Assembly (NCBI GenBank): GCA_002295325.1
Contig: DBGA01000088.1
Location: 73,873 to 81,157 of the forward strand
DNA length: 7,285 nt
Source of the DNA: Ruminococcaceae bacterium UBA866
Lineage (GTDB): Bacteria > Bacillota > Clostridia > Oscillospirales > Ruminococcaceae
Direction of reading: 5' to 3'
Program-made: the position numbers and the translations under genes
Notes under the pieces: generated by a model
The model's database searches: none
Told to the model about the DNA's origin: nothing
The model's input: only the letters and a program-made list of their open reading frames with translations
In this document: positions 4,920 to 7,285 of the stretch, in pieces
Numbering within the stretch: the stretch's first letter is position 1
How the letters are laid out: every line of letters starts with the position of its first letter

Positions 4920-5105
4920 CTAATCGTCTAAGATAATAGGTCTACCAATTTTTTTATCTAATCACCATTGTGGCGCATCACCGTCATCTCCCCAATACTC
5001 GTTGAGAATAATAACTTTATCACCTTCGAACTCAAAAAATAGAGTAGCATAAAAGGAGGCACTTAATTTAGAAAGCCCACTTTTAAAAATGGAAGCACCC
5101 AAATA
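4920..5105 (-). pseudogene. C-terminal remnant of a small protein, with an in-frame stop
   Basis: On the minus strand the frame from 5105 reads a coherent protein-like segment (SKLSASFYATLFFEFEGD, then KVIILNEYWGDDGDAPQW) until a TGA at 4964-4962. It then continues in the same frame with LDKKIGRPIILDD to a TAG at 4922-4920. Continuation of sensible sequence past the stop suggests a recent CGA-to-TGA change or a similar nonsense mutation. There is no ATG and no ribosome binding site at the 5' side, where stop codons crowd the frame. The ending with YWGDDG and a basic tail recalls small alpha-beta barrel (NTF2-like) proteins, but I am not sure of that. It may be the tail of the damaged gene at 5113-5368. 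Confidence 0.5.
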
Positions 5106-5112
5106 TTAATTA

Positions 5113-5368
5113 TTATATTATGAAAAAGTTGATTTTGTAAACCCAACAAACACCACATTCATCAGTGTTTGTTGAACTGTTCAATGCTATTAAGCCCCCC
5201 CTATTAGTAACACAAACTTTATTGATAGGGTGTATTACTTCTTCTGGCAATTCAAAGTTTTGAGCATCATGGCTTATTAACTGTTTTGTATAATCATTTT
5301 GTGTGGCGGTAAATACATCATATACATTACTAATCGCAACAACTCTAACCAAAAACAACACCAATCAT
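5113..5368 (-). pseudogene. frameshifted remnant of a small gene
   Basis: The ATG at 5368-5366 has a good ribosome binding site, AAAAGG, seven bases upstream, but its frame ends after seven codons. The next frame is open to 5113, and its only start there is TTG at 5364 with no ribosome binding site. Removing one T from the run of five near 5353-5357 would join MIGVVL to VRVVAISNVYDVFTATQND and give about 84 residues. I therefore read this as a single-base frameshift in a short homopolymer. The product is not recognised. Its 3' part contains a 10-base inverted repeat (5144-5153 with 5165-5174). The AT-rich ending and the next fragment at 4920-5105 in another frame suggest a larger decayed gene. 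A real small protein from a TTG start is the alternative. Confidence 0.4.
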
Positions 5369-5392
5369 CACATAACCTTTTAAAAAGAGCAA

Positions 5393-5411
5393 TAAAAAAA
5401 GAGTATTTATA
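5393..5411 (+). repeat. left arm of a 19-base inverted repeat around the methyltransferase
   Basis: The arm reads TAAAAAAAGAGTATTTATA, and its exact complement is at 6331-6349. The two arms enclose 957 bases holding the methyltransferase gene and repeat copy 4. The run of seven A lowers its information content, but the core GAGTATTTATA is specific. Confidence 0.5.
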
Positions 5412-5429
5412 AAACTACTATTTTAAAAA

Positions 5430-5459
5430 ACTATATAAATATAGTGCGAGTGATGTCAA
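5430..5459 (-). promoter_or_regulatory. candidate promoter and hairpin downstream of the methyltransferase
   Basis: On the minus strand TTGACA (5459-5454) lies 18 bases before TATAGT (5435-5430), which would serve the remnant at 5113-5368. The same spot holds ACTATAT (5430-5436) and ATATAGT (5439-5445), a seven-base stem followed on the minus strand by five T. It could instead be a weak, AT-only terminator for the methyltransferase. Confidence 0.4.
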
Positions 5460-5467
5460 TTTTGTAT

Positions 5468-5535
5468 ATAACTTGTTTTTATTTTGAGACTTGAACCATC
5501 ATCTCACGAAGAATATGCTCATAACACAAAGTTAT
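5468..5535 (-). repeat. palindromic intergenic element, degenerate copy 4
   Basis: Read on the minus strand, ATAACTTTGT (5535-5526) pairs with ACAAGTTAT (5476-5468) apart from one bulged T. Inside are TTATGAGCATA (5524-5514), identical to 11 bases of copy 2, then AGATG and GTTCAA in the order and spacing seen in copy 1. The CCCATTATGT block is missing. It begins at the stop codon of the methyltransferase, in the sense orientation. Confidence 0.4.
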
Positions 5536-6314
5536 GGTTTTCTTGCAAGCTGTAAATCAATAGTGTCATATAAGGTGATTTCGCCACCTAAATTTTCAAT
5601 AGCCTTTTCAATTTCTGAAAAGAATTGTTTTCTTGTCTTCTCCTCAATCGAAATATGGTCAGAATAAGTGCCGAGAAGTGAACTATATTCTTTTGCAGTA
5701 AAAGACCTCCTCCTATGATATAGCTTGTGTCTTATATCAACAAATCCATATTTCCGAGCTATATCTGCGCGTCTTTTCGCATCATCTTCACTATATTCCT
5801 TAGAAGCAAGGGAACCAGACATATATATAGAATAAATCTTTTGAAGCGCCTCATGAATTTTTTCTCTGCCCTTATCCTTGTATGGATGGTTGGCAAAGCG
5901 AGCAAAGGCACCACCGATTTTTAGCATTTCAAAAACCTTTGCATATCCGATTTCTTCCGGTATCCAGTGAAAAGCAGACGCAGAATAAATTAAATCACAT
6001 GAATTATTGTCACACTCAAAGTCTTCAAATTTTGCTGTTATAGCTGAAAAATTAGGATAATCCTTAAATTTTTGACGACATAACTCAGCTAAATTATCGC
6101 CATATTCCACAGCGGTCAACTTACATCCTGTTTTTAGAATCGGTAATGTTGCCTGACCTCCACCAATTCCAACTTCCACGACATTACTTGCCCCATCAAT
6201 TGGAATGTATTTAAGAACATCATCGTATACTTCCGAAACATATCCTGGACGCATTTTTTCATACTTTTCCGCTTCTGTGTTAAACGTCCATTCCAATCCT
6301 TTGATCACTGACAT
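5532..6314 (-). CDS. class I SAM-dependent methyltransferase
   Basis: A 260-residue cytoplasmic enzyme with the Rossmann-type fold that transfers a methyl group from S-adenosylmethionine. Motif I is VVEVGIGGGQA (45-55), the SAM-binding glycine loop. E70 at the end of the second strand (LTAVEYG) would hold the ribose hydroxyls. KFEDFE (95-100) lies near the adenine. DLIYSASAFHW (107-117) is the motif IV region, and FEMLKIGGAFARF (128-140) is the usual post-motif segment. It belongs to the broad Methyltransf_11/25 group, near the trans-aconitate methyltransferase type, with many uncharacterised clostridial relatives. No substrate is implied by sequence or neighbours. The ATG at 6312-6314 has AGGAGG six bases upstream. 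It is not a DNA methyltransferase: no target recognition domain or (D/N/S)PP(Y/F) motif is present. A 19-base inverted repeat encloses it. Confidence 0.9.
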   Translation of the reverse strand: MSVIKGLEWTFNTEAEKYEKMRPGYVSEVYDDVLKYIPIDGASNVVEVGIGGGQATLPILKTGCKLTAVEYGDNLAELCRQKFKDYPNFSAITAKFEDFECDNNSCDLIYSASAFHWIPEEIGYAKVFEMLKIGGAFARFANHPYKDKGREKIHEALQKIYSIYMSGSLASKEYSEDDAKRRADIARKYGFVDIRHKLYHRRRSFTAKEYSSLLGTYSDHISIEEKTRKQFFSEIEKAIENLGGEITLYDTIDLQLARKP

Positions 6315-6330
6315 AGGGCACCTCCTATTA

Positions 6331-6349
6331 TATAAATACTCTTTTTTTA
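6331..6349 (-). repeat. right arm of the 19-base inverted repeat, in the methyltransferase leader
   Basis: This is the exact complement of 5393-5411. On the minus strand it runs into TATAAT and the AGGAGG ribosome binding site of the methyltransferase, so this arm is also part of that gene's promoter or leader. Confidence 0.5.
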
Positions 6350-6368
6350 ATTCTATCCCAACTAAAGC

Positions 6369-6410
6369 AAAAAGTCATGTATGAGGTCAAATCCTCATAC
6401 ATGACTTTTT
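6369..6410 (-). terminator. strong bidirectional intrinsic terminator
   Basis: A perfect 18-base stem (6369-6386 with 6393-6410) closes a six-base loop. The stem core is GTCATGTATGAGG, and both outer ends are five A facing five T. It lies 125 bases after the ATPase stop and 55 bases before the methyltransferase start, so those two minus-strand genes are separate transcription units. Confidence 0.9.
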
Positions 6411-6456
6411 ATTGCGAGTACCGCTCTATAAAGATATCGTTGGGTTTTTTGTTGGG

Positions 6457-6521
6457 ATTTGAACTAACATCATATTATAAACATAAAACATAATGGGAAG
6501 TTCATAATATACCCCACAAAT
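6457..6521 (-). repeat. palindromic intergenic element, partial copy 3
   Basis: On the minus strand, TGAACTTCCCATTATGTTTT (6504-6485) matches the right half of copy 2, with one substitution and one extra T. Flanking ATTTG (6521-6517) and CAAAT (6461-6457) can pair, as can ATATTAT (6510-6504) with ATAATAT (6478-6472). The left block with GAGCATAACCTATAG is absent, so it looks internally deleted. It follows the stop of the ATPase gene by 13 bases, in the sense orientation. Confidence 0.5.
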
Positions 6522-6534
6522 AAGATATATAACT

Positions 6535-7285
6535 TTATTTTCTCCCTTTTTCCTTCTCTTCTTCTTCCTCGCAGCGTTTCTTAAAATCTGCAGACCATTC
6601 TAGCAGCTCACGCAAATCCGCCTCAATGTCATCAATCCCTGGTAAAGCTACGGGAGCCTCAATTGATTGGGAATGGCCAAAAGTAGAATACTTGGTCATC
6701 AATTTATGAAAAATCAAGATGTCGTTTTTTGTTATGGCGTATAAACGTGGAAGCTTAAGTGTAGAAATATTGCGATTAAACCGCATAACAACGCCAGACA
6801 GGAGGCTTTGCTCAATACCTCGTTCAACAAGATTCCGGAATTGGGTGCACAGGGAACGCATAAGACTATCTGCTGTCACGTAGTCAGCATTCTTCTGAGC
6901 TCTTTTGATATGATTAAGATCATCATTAATCATACCATTAAGCTTTTTAGGTAGGGATATGTTTTCAACATAACTTGCCCCAGCTGGTTGTCCAAGAGGA
7001 GCGGTGCGCAGCTCAATATGCGTTATCTTTGCACGATTTGTCTGCCCATATTTGGCTGCATCCCCATTATATATGTTAACACTTGTGTCTAAGAATTGAG
7101 CAAATGCCAATCTATGCGTAAACACAATAACCTGCCTTTCTGTTGATAACTGAATCAATCGCTTTGCAACACGTTCCTCAAATATATGATCCAAAGATGT
7201 TATTGGATCGTCAAAGATGAAGGGCATTAGTTTTCCCCAAGATGAAAGGTCTGCCAAAAAAGCAGCAAGAGAAACAACGCGGTAT
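6535..7285 (-). CDS. AAA_13-like ATPase, C-terminal part (5' end beyond window)
   Basis: The frame is open to the right edge, giving 249 residues of a larger protein. The TTG at 7257 is not a credible start because conserved sequence continues upstream of it (RVVSLAAFLADLSSWG). The visible part holds Walker B with its D-loop, PFIFDDPITSLDH (21-33), and the H-loop VIVFTHR with H57. These form the second half of an ABC/SMC-type ATP-binding head. Walker A and the coiled coil must lie upstream. Residues 138-235 are a helical C-terminal domain (LCTQFRNLVERGIEQSLL, GVVMRF, then a WSADFKKR end), and the protein finishes in a Glu/Lys tail. This layout is typical of AAA_13-class proteins (the PrrC and RloC ATPase group) found in defence islands. 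I do not see the RxxxxH signature of a HEPN nuclease, so I would not call it an RNase. Confidence 0.88.
   Translation of the reverse strand, partial: YRVVSLAAFLADLSSWGKLMPFIFDDPITSLDHIFEERVAKRLIQLSTERQVIVFTHRLAFAQFLDTSVNIYNGDAAKYGQTNRAKITHIELRTAPLGQPAGASYVENISLPKKLNGMINDDLNHIKRAQKNADYVTADSLMRSLCTQFRNLVERGIEQSLLSGVVMRFNRNISTLKLPRLYAITKNDILIFHKLMTKYSTFGHSQSIEAPVALPGIDDIEADLRELLEWSADFKKRCEEEEEKEKGRK

Noticed and set aside
5144..5174. Ten-base inverted repeat as a terminator
   Set aside because: No T run directly follows on either strand, and it lies inside an open frame.
5727..5924. 65-residue plus-strand open frame
   Set aside because: Shadow of the methyltransferase gene, with no ribosome binding site.
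6452..6465. GGGATTTGAAC resembling a tRNA T-arm end, possible att site
   Set aside because: The match is about 11 bases with no acceptor or CCA sequence, and the bases on either side cannot form a T stem.

Overview
The window looks like chromosome from a low-GC Gram-positive bacterium, most likely a clostridium. It is AT-rich. Its translation starts carry AGGAGG-type ribosome binding sites, its promoters match the housekeeping sigma factor consensus, its two tRNA genes encode their CCA ends, and its SOS box has the Gram-positive form GAAC-N4-GTTC. The species cannot be named from sequence alone. Most of the window is accessory-type DNA around a small stable-RNA island.

Layout. Bases 1-1216 (plus strand) hold the tail of an unrecognised gene and an unannotated 234-residue protein (323-1027) whose central segment resembles a PD-(D/E)XK nuclease core. 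Each of the two is followed by a hairpin and then by a copy of a 77-81 base palindromic element. Bases 1246-2833 (minus strand) are a compact SOS operon: consensus-like promoter, LexA box, Y-family DNA polymerase, a 78-residue companion protein, and a terminator. Bases 2856-3618 hold an XRE-type regulator with TPR-like repeats and its terminator.

Bases 3799-4694 (minus strand) are a stable-RNA region. A tRNA-Thr(TGT) and tRNA-Tyr(GTA) pair sits behind a strong promoter. About 440 bases downstream is a separate unit of about 200 bases with its own promoter and terminator and no reading frame, called here as a structured noncoding RNA. A second, perfect-consensus promoter framed by palindromes lies further upstream at 4848-4876. 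Bases 4920-5368 contain remnants of one or two small genes, damaged by an in-frame stop and a probable frameshift.

Bases 5468-6349 (minus strand) hold a class I SAM-dependent methyltransferase enclosed by a 19-base inverted repeat. From 6535 to the right edge is the C-terminal part of an AAA_13-like ATPase of the kind often found in phage-defence islands.

Two things stand out. First, the palindromic element at 201-277 and 1135-1215 seems to recur, more degenerate, directly after the methyltransferase and after the ATPase, always in the sense orientation at a gene's 3' end. Its outer stem differs in sequence between copies while pairing is largely kept, which suggests a structured 3' element or a cassette boundary. 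Second, the autonomous RNA unit at 3799-4000 has alternative pairings and matches no class I can name.
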